Shown here piece after piece: positions 51,937-61,502 of a stretch of DNA of 64,000 nucleotides. Origin of the DNA: Dietzia sp. JS16-p6b (GTDB taxonomy: Bacteria > Actinomycetota > Actinomycetes > Mycobacteriales > Mycobacteriaceae); the NCBI RefSeq assembly GCF_003052165.1, contig NZ_CP024869.1:3656310-3720309 (forward strand), written 5' to 3'. Positions within the stretch are counted from its first letter, which is position 1, and each line of letters starts with the position of its first letter. The notes beneath the pieces were generated by a model. The model had not been told where the DNA came from. It saw only the letters and a program-made list of their open reading frames with translations, and did no database searches. Made by a program: the position numbers and the translations under genes.

Positions 51937-53640
51937 GTGGGCGATGTGAACGGTGTTCCGGGGCAGGGTTCGCCCTCGGGCCCACCGCGCCTGACCGTCG
52001 GGGGACTGGTATCGGGAGGGCGCTACCAACTCCTCGAATCGCACGGCGGAGTGGTCGGCCAGGCGTTCTGGCGCGCCCGTGACAAGCGACTCGGTCGCGA
52101 TGTCGCGCTGATCTTCGTCGACCCTCTACCCGGGGAGGACCCCCCGGGCTCGGCGACGGGGGTCCTGGACCGCACGGTCGCCCTGACCCGCGTGTACTCG
52201 GACGGCCTCGCCCGGGTGCTCGACGTCATCCGCGGCCGCGCCGGGGGCATCGTGGTCTGCGAATGGATACCCGGCCGCAGCCTCGCCGCCGCTGTCGGTG
52301 ACCCGGACCCCGATTCCGCCGTGGCCGCGATGTGGGGGCTGGCCGACGCCGCCACCCGTGCGGCCCAGAATGGCCTGATCCTGGGATTGGACTCACCGGA
52401 CCGCATCCGCGTCACCGAGGACGGGCGCGCCCTGCTGGCGTTCCCCGGCGTCCCCGGCGACAGTGACGCCAGGAGCGACGTCCGGGGCCTGGGGCGGGTC
52501 CTGTACGCGCTTCTGACCGGTCGGTGGCCCGGGCCCCTGCCGGCGGGATCCGAGGTCCACGAGCCCCTTGACGGGCGTCCCCCCGCCGCCCCTCTTGACG
52601 ACGACGACGAGCCGATCGATCCCGCCGTCGTCGGTGCCGGCGTCCCGCCCGACTCCGCGGTCCTGGCCATGCGGTCCCTCGACGGATCGTCGGTGAGTTC
52701 GGCCGCCACCGTGCGGTCGATGATCTCCGATCGCGTCGGTGTGGTCGACCGGCCGGGGAGCGGCGCGCGGGGGGGCACTCCGCGCCCGCAGACCACGCAC
52801 CTGCCGACCACCGGCGGACCGGGGTCGGACGGGACTCACCCGCACGGGCATTACGCGGGCGGGTCCTACGCGGGCGCGTCTCACATGGACGGGGACGACA
52901 CCGCGCGGGAGGGCGAGGCCTACTCGCCGCCCGACGAGGCGACCCTGACACGTCGCTGGCGCATCATGGCCGGCACGGGGGCCGTGGCCGTGGTGGTGAT
53001 CGCACTGTTGTCCGCCTGGATGCTCGGCGCGCTCGCCGGTGGCGGTGACGACACGCCACTGTCCCAGCAACTCGACGCGATCGAACGCGCCGCCCAGGAG
53101 AGCAGGTCGGCGGCGACCGAACAGCCGACCCCGGACGGCTCGGAAACGGGGGAGGCCGAGCCCACCCGGGCGGCGCCCACCACACCCGTCAGGGTCCTGG
53201 ATGTCACGTCGTGGCAGCCCGCCGGGTCACCCGGCGTCGCCGAGAACTCCTCGAGTGCCCCGAACGTCGTCGACGGTGACAGGTCGACCTCGTGGTCCAC
53301 CGACACCTACCGCAACCAACTCGGTGACGGCGGAGCCGCCTACAAGCCCGGGGTGGGGCTCCTGCTGACCCTCGACGGCGAGCAGGAGACCCGCCGCGTG
53401 GTGGTGCACTCGGCGGACGACGGGGTGGAGTTCGAGGTACGGATCGCCGAGAGCTCCTCGCCGGACTCACTCGACGACACGACCCTGCTCGGTGAGGGGA
53501 CCATCCGGGATGGGTCGGGCACCGTGACGATCGACGATCCCGAGGACGCGGAGTATCTGATCGTGTGGTTCACCAGACTCGGAACCTCCGGGCCCGAGTC
53601 GTTCAGCGCGTCCATCAGCGAGGTACAACTCACCCGGTGA
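51937..53640 (+). CDS. membrane pseudokinase with extracellular discoidin-like domain (MurJ partner)
   Basis: 567 residues. The kinase-like N-terminus starts GGRYQLLESHGGVVGQAFWRARDKRLGRDVALIFVDP: no Gly-rich loop, the VAIK Lys is replaced, and no HRD/DFG catalytic triad is seen, so it is a pseudokinase. A disordered linker, one helix (MAGTGAVAVVVIALLSAWML, residues about 345-365) and a C-terminal beta-sandwich (VVDGDRSTSWSTDTYRNQLG) follow. In mycobacteria the equivalent domains are fused to MurJ and, when phosphorylated by PknB, bind the FHA protein FhaA. GTG start with GAGGAGGT upstream. Confidence 0.85.
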   Translation: MGDVNGVPGQGSPSGPPRLTVGGLVSGGRYQLLESHGGVVGQAFWRARDKRLGRDVALIFVDPLPGEDPPGSATGVLDRTVALTRVYSDGLARVLDVIRGRAGGIVVCEWIPGRSLAAAVGDPDPDSAVAAMWGLADAATRAAQNGLILGLDSPDRIRVTEDGRALLAFPGVPGDSDARSDVRGLGRVLYALLTGRWPGPLPAGSEVHEPLDGRPPAAPLDDDDEPIDPAVVGAGVPPDSAVLAMRSLDGSSVSSAATVRSMISDRVGVVDRPGSGARGGTPRPQTTHLPTTGGPGSDGTHPHGHYAGGSYAGASHMDGDDTAREGEAYSPPDEATLTRRWRIMAGTGAVAVVVIALLSAWMLGALAGGGDDTPLSQQLDAIERAAQESRSAATEQPTPDGSETGEAEPTRAAPTTPVRVLDVTSWQPAGSPGVAENSSSAPNVVDGDRSTSWSTDTYRNQLGDGGAAYKPGVGLLLTLDGEQETRRVVVHSADDGVEFEVRIAESSSPDSLDDTTLLGEGTIRDGSGTVTIDDPEDAEYLIVWFTRLGTSGPESFSASISEVQLTR

Positions 53641-53726
53641 GCCCCCGCGGCCACCTCGTCCGGGGGCCGCCGACCTCGCCGCCGTCGCCGAGGTGGCAGC
53701 CCCACCGGGGCACGCTCCGCGTTAAC

Positions 53727-54344
53727 GTGAGCGCCGTGAACACCAGTGCCGTCGACGACTTCTCCGCGGTCACGGGACGCCCCATCACCACGGCCGGGTC
53801 CCCGCTCACCGATGTCGAGCTCCTCGATGCACACGTCGCCGGGGACCCTGACGCCTTCTCCGCCCTGGTCCGGCGCCACTACGACTACCTGTGGCGGCTG
53901 GCCATCCGGACCTCCTTCAACCGCGAGGACGCCGCCGAGGCGCTGCAGGACGCGCTCGTCTCGGCTTACCGGAAGGCGGACACCTTCCGCCACGCCTGTC
54001 CCGTCCAGGGCTGGCTCTACCGCATCGTGGTCAACGCCTGCCTCGACAAGATGCGGGCCCAGCGCCTGCGCACCCACTCCGAGCTGACACCCAGACTGCA
54101 CGAGGAGATCTCACTTCGAGATCACTTCTACCAGGATCCCGCTTACGCGATCATCGTCGCCGAGGCGCTGGCGGAGCTGCCGCCCGACCAGCGTGATGCG
54201 GTCGTCGTCGTCGACATGCTCCGCTGCTCGGTGGCCGAGGCCTGCCACCTGCTCAACACCCGCCCCGGCACCATCAAGAGCCGGTGTTCGCGGGGGAGGG
54301 CGAAGCTCAGCGTGCTCCTCGAAGGGGTCACCCTCACCGGTTGA
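53727..54344 (+). CDS. sigM: ECF sigma factor SigM
   Basis: 205 residues with region 2 (DPDAFSALVRRHYDYLWRLAIRTSFNREDAAEALQDALVSAYRKADTF) and region 4 (ALAELPPDQRDAVVVVDMLRCSVAEACHLLNTRPGTIKSRCSRGRAKL). Group IV sigma factor, positioned as Rv3911 in mycobacteria. No anti-sigma gene (RsmA) was found after it; in mycobacteria it follows. GTG start at 53727, or at 53736. The stop lies at the edge of a SigH-type promoter for trxB. Confidence 0.85.
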   Translation: MSAVNTSAVDDFSAVTGRPITTAGSPLTDVELLDAHVAGDPDAFSALVRRHYDYLWRLAIRTSFNREDAAEALQDALVSAYRKADTFRHACPVQGWLYRIVVNACLDKMRAQRLRTHSELTPRLHEEISLRDHFYQDPAYAIIVAEALAELPPDQRDAVVVVDMLRCSVAEACHLLNTRPGTIKSRCSRGRAKLSVLLEGVTLTG

Positions 54345-54371
54345 GGGAACAACACGGACCCGCAGGGTGTT
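54345..54371 (+). promoter_or_regulatory. SigH/SigR-type promoter for trxB
   Basis: GGGAAC at 54345-54350, 18 bp, then GTT at 54369-54371: matches the GGAAC-N18-GTT consensus of the thiol-stress sigma factors SigH and SigR. It lies 56-82 bp before trxB and starts at the next base after the sigM stop codon. Confidence 0.7.
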
Positions 54372-54426
54372 GTCGCCATAGTAGATCCGGTTCAACCGCC
54401 CACCCGCCAAGGAGCCCGAAAAACCC

Positions 54427-55359
54427 ATGAGCGACACCCTCCACGACGTCATCATCGTCGGATCCGGCCCGGCCGGGTACACGGCCGCCATCTACTCCGC
54501 CCGGGCCGAGCTCGCCCCTGTGGTGTTCGAGGGTTCGCAGTTCGGCGGCGCGCTCATGACCACCACGGAGGTCGAGAACTTCCCGGGCTTCGCGGAGGGC
54601 ATGATGGGCCCCGACCTGATGATGCAGATGCGGGAGCAGGCGGAACGTTTCGGCGCGGACCTCCGCATGGAGGACGTGACGTCGATGGACCTGGCCGGCG
54701 AGGTCAAGATCGTCCGGGTGGGCCAGGAGGAGCACCGGGCTCGCGCGGTGATCCTCGCGATGGGCGCAGCCGCACGCTACCTCGGCGTCCCCGGGGAACA
54801 GGAGTACCTCGGGCGCGGCGTGAGTTCGTGCGCGACCTGCGACGGATTCTTCTTCCGCGACAAGCCGATCGTCGTCGTGGGTGGTGGCGACTCCGCTATG
54901 GAGGAGGCAACCTTCCTCACCAAGTTCGGCTCATCCGTGACCGTCGTCCACCGACGGGAGGAGTTCCGCGCCTCCAAGATCATGCTCGAGCGGGCGAAGG
55001 AGAACGAGAAGATCTCGTTCGTCCTCAACACCACGGTCGACGAGGTCCTCTCCGGCGCCAGCGGAACCGTCGAGCGCCTGCGTCTGCGCAACACCGTCAC
55101 CGGCGAGACCAGCGAACTCGAGACCGCGGCGATGTTCGTCGCGATCGGCCACGACCCGAGGTCCGAGTTGGTCCGAGACCAGGTGGAGGTCGATGAGGAC
55201 GGCTACGTGCTTACAGGGCAGACCACCGCCACCTCGATCCCGGGTGTGTTCGCCTGCGGCGACCTGGTGGACCACCGCTACCGGCAGGCCATCACCGCTG
55301 CCGGTTCGGGGTGCGCCGCCTCGATCGACTCTGAACGTTGGCTCGCCGAGCAGGCCTGA
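54427..55359 (+). CDS. trxB: thioredoxin reductase
   Basis: 310-residue flavoprotein that reduces thioredoxin using NADPH. FAD motif [16 protein letters not shown] at residues 11-26, redox-active CATC (Cys135, Cys138), NADPH-binding [10 protein letters not shown], and the C-terminal FAD motif [30 protein letters not shown] start with AAGGAG upstream. Under a SigH-type promoter; trxA follows after 78 bp, with no terminator seen. Confidence 0.97.
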   Translation: MSDTLHDVIIVGSGPAGYTAAIYSARAELAPVVFEGSQFGGALMTTTEVENFPGFAEGMMGPDLMMQMREQAERFGADLRMEDVTSMDLAGEVKIVRVGQEEHRARAVILAMGAAARYLGVPGEQEYLGRGVSSCATCDGFFFRDKPIVVVGGGDSAMEEATFLTKFGSSVTVVHRREEFRASKIMLERAKENEKISFVLNTTVDEVLSGASGTVERLRLRNTVTGETSELETAAMFVAIGHDPRSELVRDQVEVDEDGYVLTGQTTATSIPGVFACGDLVDHRYRQAITAAGSGCAASIDSERWLAEQA

Positions 55360-55437
55360 CACCCAGCGCCGGCGTTCCGGACCCCTGAGACCGCGTCACC
55401 CGGATCCGCACACCTCACCCCGAAAGGACCCACCACA

Positions 55438-55779
55438 ATGGCCGTGAACACCCCGAACATCATCGACGTGACCGAGGACGACTTCGCCGAGTCCGTCCTC
55501 GCCGCCAGCGGGTCCAAGCCCGTGCTGGTGGACTTCTGGGCCACGTGGTGCCGTCCCTGCACGATGATGGCCCCGGTTCTCGACGAACTCGCCGGTGCGG
55601 AGTCCGACAAGCTGACGGTCGCCAAGGTCGACGTGGAGACCAACCAGGAGCTCGCCGCCGAGTACCAGATCACCGCCATCCCGGCGATGCTGCTGTTCTC
55701 CGAGGGAAAGCCGGTCAAGCGCATCACCGGCGCCAAGTCGAAGTCCGCGCTGCGCACCGAACTCGGCGACGTGCTCTAG
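55438..55779 (+). CDS. trxA: thioredoxin with WCRPC active site
   Basis: 113 residues in the thioredoxin fold. The active site is FWATWCRPCTMMAP (Cys38, Cys41), whereas the canonical sequence is WCGPC. The Arg in place of Gly between the cysteines will likely change redox potential or specificity. Cis-Pro is in ITAIPAMLLF. ATG start with GAAAGGA upstream. Downstream of trxB. Confidence 0.93.
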   Translation: MAVNTPNIIDVTEDDFAESVLAASGSKPVLVDFWATWCRPCTMMAPVLDELAGAESDKLTVAKVDVETNQELAAEYQITAIPAMLLFSEGKPVKRITGAKSKSALRTELGDVL

Positions 55780-55870
55780 CCGCCGCCCCACTCGGGTGCG
55801 TGCCGGGCACGTCCGCGCCTGAGGCGGTAAGTTCATCCGGGTACCCAGTCGAGTGGAGCGGAGGAGAACC

Positions 55871-57061
55871 ATGGCGTGGCGACGCGGTGACCGTGGGCCC
55901 GAGGTGGCCTCGATCCGGGCGACCCTCGCGGGTATGGGCCTGCTGCACAACATCGATTCCGTCGGGCTCACCGAGCCGGAGACGGGTTCGGTCCTCGCCC
56001 GGACCGATGCCGTCTTCGACGCCGATCTGGAGACCGCCGTGCTGGCGTTCCAGCAAGCCCGTGGACTGATCTCTGACGGCATCGTGGGCCCGTCGACCCA
56101 GGCGGCGCTCCGCGACGCCACCTACGTTCTGGGGACCCGCGACCTCAGTTACATCGTCTCCAAGCCCATGGCCGGGGACGACGTCGCGCAGTTCCAGCGA
56201 CGGCTCGGTGAGCTCGGCTTCTACGCGGGACTGGTCGACGGGACCTTCGGGCCTCTCACCCACGCCGCCGCGACCGATTTTCAGAGGGACTGCGGTCTTC
56301 ACCCCGACGGCGTCGTAGGCGCGGAGACCCTTGACACCCTGAGCAAGTTCTCGACGCTGTTCAAGGGTGGCGACGTCTCGTCGCTGGTAGAACGAGAGCG
56401 CGCGCGGACCTCCGGCCCGATGCTCGCCGGCAAGCGTATCGTGCTGGATCCCGGGCCCAGCGGGTCGGAGAACCCGATCCGCATCGACACCCCGCTCGGA
56501 ACGATCACGGATGCCGAACTGTTGTGGGACATCACCCGTCGGCTCTCTGAGCGGATGAACCAGGCCGGCGTCGAGGTCTTCCTCTCGCGACCCGAGGCCA
56601 TGATCCCGACGGACCCGGAACGGGCCGAGATCGCCAACGCGTTCAACGCCGATCTCATGATCTCTCTCCGCCTGGACCGGCATCCCAACCCGGTCGGCAA
56701 CGGGATCGCCACGTTCTACTTCGGCAACTCCCTGGGAGCCGAGTCGATGCTCGGGGAAGCTCTGTCCGGCTTCATCCAGCGGGAGATCGTCAGTCGTACC
56801 GACCTCCGTGACTGTCGCACCCACGGGCGGAGTTGGCCGCTTCTCCGGATGACGCGGATGCCCTCCATCCAGATCGTCCTGGGGTACGCCCACAATCCCG
56901 GTGATCTGTCCATCCTCGGGGACCGTGCGGCCCAGGACACCATCGTCGACTCGATCCTGGTCGGGGTGAAGCGTCTCTACCTCCTCGACGAGGACGATCA
57001 CCCCACGGGTTCCATGTCCGTCAACGAGCTGATCGACTACGAGCAGCGTCAGCGGGACTGA
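55871..57061 (+). CDS. cwlM: N-acetylmuramoyl-L-alanine amidase-like regulator CwlM
   Basis: 396 residues. Two N-terminal PG-binding_1 domains (RGDRGPEVASIRATLAGMGLL and DDVAQFQRRLGELGFYAGLVDGTFG) and an Amidase_3 domain. The zinc His of the DPGHGG motif is Pro in IVLDPGPSG, and the second His region reads SLRLDRHPNP, so zinc binding is probably lost, as in mycobacterial CwlM, which activates MurA when phosphorylated. ATG at 55871 with GGAGGAGAACC upstream. Confidence 0.88.
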   Translation: MAWRRGDRGPEVASIRATLAGMGLLHNIDSVGLTEPETGSVLARTDAVFDADLETAVLAFQQARGLISDGIVGPSTQAALRDATYVLGTRDLSYIVSKPMAGDDVAQFQRRLGELGFYAGLVDGTFGPLTHAAATDFQRDCGLHPDGVVGAETLDTLSKFSTLFKGGDVSSLVERERARTSGPMLAGKRIVLDPGPSGSENPIRIDTPLGTITDAELLWDITRRLSERMNQAGVEVFLSRPEAMIPTDPERAEIANAFNADLMISLRLDRHPNPVGNGIATFYFGNSLGAESMLGEALSGFIQREIVSRTDLRDCRTHGRSWPLLRMTRMPSIQIVLGYAHNPGDLSILGDRAAQDTIVDSILVGVKRLYLLDEDDHPTGSMSVNELIDYEQRQRD

Positions 57062-57768
57062 CGGCGCGCCCGTGGGGCCTGAGGGGCCGCGAGCGGGATG
57101 TCCTCACCGTGCCGCGCGGTCGCCCCGGACAACACCCGCAGAGTCCTGGTGGCGAATCCCCGCTCGGCGAAGAGCTGATCGAGCGCTCTCTCCACGTCGG
57201 CCTTCCAGAGGTGATCGCTCTCGATGTCGAGGCGGAGTCGAGGATGGGTCTCGTGCTCGGCCACCACGGTGAAACCATGCTCGACGAGGAAGCCGGTCGG
57301 CGCGATGCACGACTCGGAACCGCACATGTCACGTGACAATACGTCCCCGGTATCCGAGGCCGAGATCCCGAATGCCTCGATCGCCTTGATGCCGCGTCGG
57401 CGAAGGTCGGACACCACCGCGTCGAGCAGCGAGGTGGGAGCACCGCCCGGCGCACCATCTTCGATACTCATCCCCGCCAGCAGGATGGCGTCCGAGCCCA
57501 CCGGTGACGTCGGGAAGCATGCTGCACGAGGAACCATGGCCGGCGGCGCATAGAACGCAGCGCCGGTCGCGCGGTCACCCTCACGCGCGACCTGACCGCA
57601 CACTCCCCATTCCAGGGAGACGTGCGAGATCCAGGCCTCCTTCTCGAACTCCGGATCTCCCGGCTGATCGTCGCTGTGCTGCCCATCGGTCTGCCAGTAC
57701 ACGCACCTGCGAGCACGCGGTCCCAACTGGTCCACGGCCGAGAGGTCGAGTGGTCGGATCGAGTTCAT
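57049..57768 (-). CDS. GNAT-like protein downstream of parB (Rv3916c-like)
   Basis: 239 residues. The N-terminal half resembles GNAT proteins ([26 protein letters not shown] as acetyl-CoA loop region), and the middle contains [21 protein letters not shown], the strand and turn of GNAT proteins. Start ATG overlaps the parB stop by 4 bp (ATGA). It sits in the same place as Rv3916c in mycobacteria and is co-transcribed with parAB. The stop overlaps the convergent cwlM end by 13 bp. Confidence 0.75.
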   Translation of the reverse strand: MNSIRPLDLSAVDQLGPRARRCVYWQTDGQHSDDQPGDPEFEKEAWISHVSLEWGVCGQVAREGDRATGAAFYAPPAMVPRAACFPTSPVGSDAILLAGMSIEDGAPGGAPTSLLDAVVSDLRRRGIKAIEAFGISASDTGDVLSRDMCGSESCIAPTGFLVEHGFTVVAEHETHPRLRLDIESDHLWKADVERALDQLFAERGFATRTLRVLSGATARHGEDIPLAAPQAPRARRQSR

Positions 57769-58865
57769 CGTGACGGACCCGGCGACCCGCCCTCGAGCAG
57801 CGTCAGGACCCGGTGGAGATCGTCGGCGTCCCCCACATCTATGGTGATCCGTCCCTTACGCCGGCCCATCGTGACGGACACCGAGGTCTCGAAGCGGTCG
57901 GACAGTCTGCCCGCGACCGCCTCCAGCTCGGGGTTCCGGCGTCGGCCCTGACGAGTGGGGGAGGTAGTCGGGGCGGGGCCGTTCCCCTCTCTGTTCAGCA
58001 GCGTGACGATCTCCTCAGTCGCCCGGACCGACAAGCCCTCCGCCACGATCCGCGCTGCGAGTTCGTCCTGGGCCGACACCCCGGCTTCCACTCCGAGGAG
58101 TGCCCTCGCATGTCCCGCCGACAAGACGCCCGCGGCCACTCTGCGCTGGACTGCGGTCGGCAACTGAAGGAGGCGAATGCTGTTGGTGATGGCCGGTCGG
58201 GATCGACCGATCCGGTTCGCGAGTTCGGCCTGGGTGACGTCGAACTCCTCGAGCAGTTGCTGATATGCCGCCGCCTCCTCGAGGGGATTGAGCTGGACCC
58301 GATGGATGTTCTCCAGAAGTGCGTCCCGGAGCAGGTCTTCGTCGTCGGTCTGCCGGACGATCGCCGGAACGGTCTGGAGCTCCGCCCGCTGGCTCGCCCT
58401 CCACCGCCTTTCACCCATGATGAGCTGATAACGATCGGCCGCGATCTCGCGGACGACGATCGGCTGGAGGAGCCCGAACTCCTTGACCGAGTGTGCCAGC
58501 TCGGCCAGTGCCTCCTCGTCGAAGTGAGTCCGCGGCTGTCTGGGGTTGGGTTCGATCGCGGAGGGGGCGATCTCACGGTAGACCGCCCCCGGATCCACCA
58601 AGTCGTCGGTTTCACGTGAAACCGTGGTGTCGTCGGCATTCTGGGCGGCCGGTCGTTCACCCGAGCCCGCAGGGGATGCCGTGGCGGACGGGGCGGGGCC
58701 TGACCCTGTCGACCGCGGTTTCGGGGGAGTGGTCCTGGGCCCACCGCTGCGCGGCCCGAGGATCACGTCTGCCGCGTCGCTACCCAACCGCGGACCTTCG
58801 TCCGGTCCGGTGGGGATCAACGCCGCCAGCCCACGACCGAGCCCGCCCCTCCGTTGCTGACTCAT
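57765..58865 (-). CDS. parB: chromosome partitioning protein ParB
   Basis: 366 residues. CTP-binding motif GERRWR at residues 151-156, HTH region [23 protein letters not shown], and the C-terminal dimer region [19 protein letters not shown]-terminal disordered linker of about 90 residues after [18 protein letters not shown], the ParA-stimulating motif. A perfect parS is inside this gene, encoding VSRET. ATGA overlap with parA. Confidence 0.95.
   Translation of the reverse strand: MSQQRRGGLGRGLAALIPTGPDEGPRLGSDAADVILGPRSGGPRTTPPKPRSTGSGPAPSATASPAGSGERPAAQNADDTTVSRETDDLVDPGAVYREIAPSAIEPNPRQPRTHFDEEALAELAHSVKEFGLLQPIVVREIAADRYQLIMGERRWRASQRAELQTVPAIVRQTDDEDLLRDALLENIHRVQLNPLEEAAAYQQLLEEFDVTQAELANRIGRSRPAITNSIRLLQLPTAVQRRVAAGVLSAGHARALLGVEAGVSAQDELAARIVAEGLSVRATEEIVTLLNREGNGPAPTTSPTRQGRRRNPELEAVAGRLSDRFETSVSVTMGRRKGRITIDVGDADDLHRVLTLLEGGSPGPSR
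58609..58622. promoter_or_regulatory. parS site inside parB
   Basis: GTTTCACGTGAAAC, a perfect parS palindrome, in the coding sequence of parB for residues 82-86 (VSRET). ParB nucleates here and spreads along DNA. One of three perfect copies in 2.2 kb. Confidence 0.95.
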
Positions 58866-59785
58866 CGCGTGCCCTCCGTACCGGTCGATGCCCGGGTGGC
58901 CTCACCATGTGACGCCACCCGATCACTGCGCTCGTTCAGCTCTTTCGCCGCATCCAGGTACGCCAGCGCCCCTCGGGATCCCGCGTCGTACTGGAGTATC
59001 GTCATCCCGTACCCGGGCGCCTCAGACACCTTGACGCTGCGTGGGATCACAGTCCGCAGGACGGCGGCGCCGAAATGGTTCCTGACCTCTCCCGCGACCT
59101 GTTCGGCGAGCTTGGTGCGTCCGTCATACATCGTCAGCATGATGGTGGAGATCCGGAGTTCCCGGTTGAGGTGCTGCTGGATCAGTTCCACGTTGCGCAG
59201 CAGCTGGCCGACACCCTCGAGGGCGTAGTACTCGCACTGGATCGGGATGAGGACCTCACTGGCGGCCACCATGGCGTTCACGGTGAGCAGCCCCAGAGAG
59301 GGCGGACAGTCGAGGAAGACGTAGTCGATACCCAAGGACACCAGGTCGTCCATGTTGAGGACCTCGGCGAGCCGGCGTTCCCGGTGTTCCAGCCCGACCA
59401 ACTCGATCTCCGAACCCGCCAGATCGATCGTCGCCGGGATACAGAACAGCCGCTCAGCGTGCGGGCTGCGCTGCATGAGATCCTCCACAGCGCTCTCCCA
59501 CATCAGAAGCTCATAGCTCGACGGCGTCCCCTCCCGGTGGTCCACTCCGAGTGCGGTGCTGGCGTTTCCCTGCGGGTCCATGTCGATCACCAGGACCCCG
59601 AGTCCACCGAGCGCGAGAGACGCCGCGAGATTGACTGTCGAGGTGGTCTTTCCCACGCCGCCCTTCTGGTTGGCGATGGTGATGATCCGGGGATGGGATG
59701 GCCTGGACAGCGGGGGAGAGTCCCCGTGCAGAAGCTCGTTCGCCTGCCGCGCGGCGGCGAAGATCGGCGTCTCGTGTTCGGACAT
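58862..59785 (-). CDS. parA: chromosome partitioning ATPase ParA
   Basis: 307 residues. Deviant Walker A KGGVGKTT at residues 41-48, DMDPQGNAS, and the Walker B-like [12 protein letters not shown]. It moves the ParB-parS complex during segregation. ATG start with GAAAGGTGA upstream. Part of the operon parA-parB-GNAT. A parS site lies 73 bp upstream. Confidence 0.97.
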   Translation of the reverse strand: MSEHETPIFAAARQANELLHGDSPPLSRPSHPRIITIANQKGGVGKTTSTVNLAASLALGGLGVLVIDMDPQGNASTALGVDHREGTPSSYELLMWESAVEDLMQRSPHAERLFCIPATIDLAGSEIELVGLEHRERRLAEVLNMDDLVSLGIDYVFLDCPPSLGLLTVNAMVAASEVLIPIQCEYYALEGVGQLLRNVELIQQHLNRELRISTIMLTMYDGRTKLAEQVAGEVRNHFGAAVLRTVIPRSVKVSEAPGYGMTILQYDAGSRGALAYLDAAKELNERSDRVASHGEATRASTGTEGTR

Positions 59786-59858
59786 CCGTCACCTTTCAAC
59801 TACGTGTGAGGGCAAGTGGGGCCCAGAGGTCTTCACGGCGTATGGGCGCGTTGTCAGT

Positions 59859-59872
59859 GTTTCACGTGAAAC
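59859..59872. promoter_or_regulatory. parS site between parA and rsmG
   Basis: GTTTCACGTGAAAC, perfect palindrome in the 114-bp gap between the rsmG stop and the parA start, upstream of parA. Confidence 0.95.
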
Positions 59873-59899
59873 CGACATCCACCCCCGCGAGCCATGCAG

Positions 59900-60709
59900 T
59901 CACCGCCCACCACGAGAACCACGCACGCGGGACCGACTGCCACGGCTACCCACTCTAGTCGTGAGGGTAGCGATGACCAGCCTCGTCTCCTCGGCATCCG
60001 GCGCGGATACGATCTCGACCTCCACGTCGTCGAACCCGAGTCGCCGGAGCGCATGCCGGTCCCTCTCCACCTCGTCGGCGGCGGACGCCCCCTTCAACGC
60101 CACCATCCTCCCACCCGATCGGAGCAACGGCGCAGACCACCCGGCGAGCTTGGCCAGCGGGGCCACGGCGCGGGAGGTCACCACGTCTGCTCCGCCCACC
60201 TCGGCGACGACGGACTTCTCCTCGGCTCGTCCCCGGACGACCCGGACGTCTATCCCGAGATCGTCGACCACCTCCTGGAGGAACGTGGACCGACGGAGCA
60301 GCGGTTCGACCAGGGTCACACGGAGGTCCGGACGAGCGAGAGCCAGGGGGATACCAGGAAGTCCGGCCCCGCTCCCGATGTCCACCACTGTCTCGCCGTC
60401 GGCCAGCGCAGCGGCGGCGGCCGCGCTGTTGAGGACGTGCCGGTCCCACAGACGTGGGCGTTCGCGGGGCCCCATCAATCCTCGCTCCAGGCCCGCGGTC
60501 GCCAGGAACCGGACATACTTCTCGGCGAGCTCGAGGCGGTCACCGAAGACCGACTCCGCCCCTTCCGGCACCCCGGCAGCATCCTCCGCCACAGGAGAGG
60601 GCGGGGTGTCCTCCGAGACCTCGCCCGGGGGATCTGTCACACGATCACCTCGCTCGCCGTCACGTGTCGTTTCTCCGGCAGTGTCCCTATTCATCTTCCC
60701 CACATCCAT
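59900..60709 (-). CDS. rsmG: 16S rRNA (guanine-N7) methyltransferase RsmG (GidB)
   Basis: 269 residues. The SAM-binding motif is [30 protein letters not shown] and the [17 protein letters not shown] region is typical; the conserved SRAVAPL follows. It methylates G527 of 16S rRNA (E. coli numbering); loss gives low-level streptomycin resistance. The N-terminal extension of about 40 residues is low-complexity, so the true start may be later: an ATG at 60694 has GGGGAAG upstream. A parS site lies 22 bp upstream of the annotated start. Confidence 0.92.
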   Translation of the reverse strand: MDVGKMNRDTAGETTRDGERGDRVTDPPGEVSEDTPPSPVAEDAAGVPEGAESVFGDRLELAEKYVRFLATAGLERGLMGPRERPRLWDRHVLNSAAAAAALADGETVVDIGSGAGLPGIPLALARPDLRVTLVEPLLRRSTFLQEVVDDLGIDVRVVRGRAEEKSVVAEVGGADVVTSRAVAPLAKLAGWSAPLLRSGGRMVALKGASAADEVERDRHALRRLGFDDVEVEIVSAPDAEETRLVIATLTTRVGSRGSRSRVRGSRGGR

Positions 60710-60730
60710 ATTCGGCAGATGGACCGACCG

Positions 60731-60744
60731 GTTTCACGTGAAAC
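60731..60744. promoter_or_regulatory. parS site upstream of rsmG
   Basis: GTTTCACGTGAAAC, third perfect parS, in the 175-bp gap between jag and rsmG. Its position suggests ParB could also affect rsmG transcription. Confidence 0.95.
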
Positions 60745-60884
60745 CACGTCGGAATAACACACGTGTAAGACGTCGCCGCTCCCGGTCGCCGCCCGCGCAC
60801 GACACAGGGGCGCGGGCTGCGCGCCCACGCCCCTGCACATCCCGCCGAGCCACCTCCCGCGGACCCACGGCCTCAAACGAGAAG

Positions 60885-61373
60885 TCACTCCGGCAACACA
60901 ATGACCCTTCGATTCGGCTCGGCGCCCGTCGAGTCCGACGACACGCCGTCGATCTCCGCGATCGCGTCGTGGATGATCTTCCGCTCGAACGGAGTCATCG
61001 GTTCGAGTTCCTCGGACTCCCCCGTCTCGAGAACCCGTTGCGCAGCCACCCGGCCGGCCTCCGTCAGTGCCTCCCGCTTGGCGGCCCGCCATCCCGAGAT
61101 GTCCAACATCAACCGACTTCGATCGCCCAACTCCTGCTGGACGGCCAACCTGGTCAGCTCCTGGACCGCGTCCAGAACCGAGCCGTCCGATCCCACGAGG
61201 AGATCGAGGTCCTCACCGCCGTCAATGCTCACGACCGCGCGGTCACCCTCGACGTCGAGATCGATGTCCCCGTCGAAATCCAAGATGTCCAAGAGCTGTT
61301 CGAGGTAATCGCCGGCCACCTCGCCCTCCTCGACAAGACGCTCCTCCGACACCTCGATGTTCTTCTTCGACAT
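60885..61373 (-). CDS. jag: Jag-like KH/R3H RNA-binding protein
   Basis: 162 residues. KH-II domain around GEDLDLLVGSDGSVLDAVQELTRLAVQQEL and R3H domain AAKREALTEAGRVAAQRVLETGESEELEPMTPFERKIIHDAIAE. It is the usual partner of yidC and rsmG near the origin; binds RNA and, in firmicutes, affects cell-wall synthesis. The ATG at 61373 (MSKKNIEVSEE) with GGAGG upstream is used over an in-frame start 25 codons earlier. Confidence 0.9.
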   Translation of the reverse strand: MSKKNIEVSEERLVEEGEVAGDYLEQLLDILDFDGDIDLDVEGDRAVVSIDGGEDLDLLVGSDGSVLDAVQELTRLAVQQELGDRSRLMLDISGWRAAKREALTEAGRVAAQRVLETGESEELEPMTPFERKIIHDAIAEIDGVSSDSTGAEPNRRVIVLPE

Positions 61374-61443
61374 GGATCCGCCTCCGTCATCACCGCCGAT
61401 CGCCGGTCCCGTCGTGGCCGGCGAGTAACTCTCCCAAGTATGG

Positions 61444-61481
61444 GACAAGGTCCCCGATCGCGGAGAATCGGGGACCTTGTC
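61444..61481 (-). terminator. 15-bp hairpin between yidC and jag
   Basis: GACAAGGTCCCCGAT pairs with ATCGGGGACCTTGTC around an 8-nt loop, 22 nt after the yidC stop and 71 bp before the jag start. Without a T-tract; could partially terminate or attenuate transcription between yidC and jag. Confidence 0.6.
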
Positions 61482-61502
61482 GGCCGTCTCACTGACCCGG
61501 GG

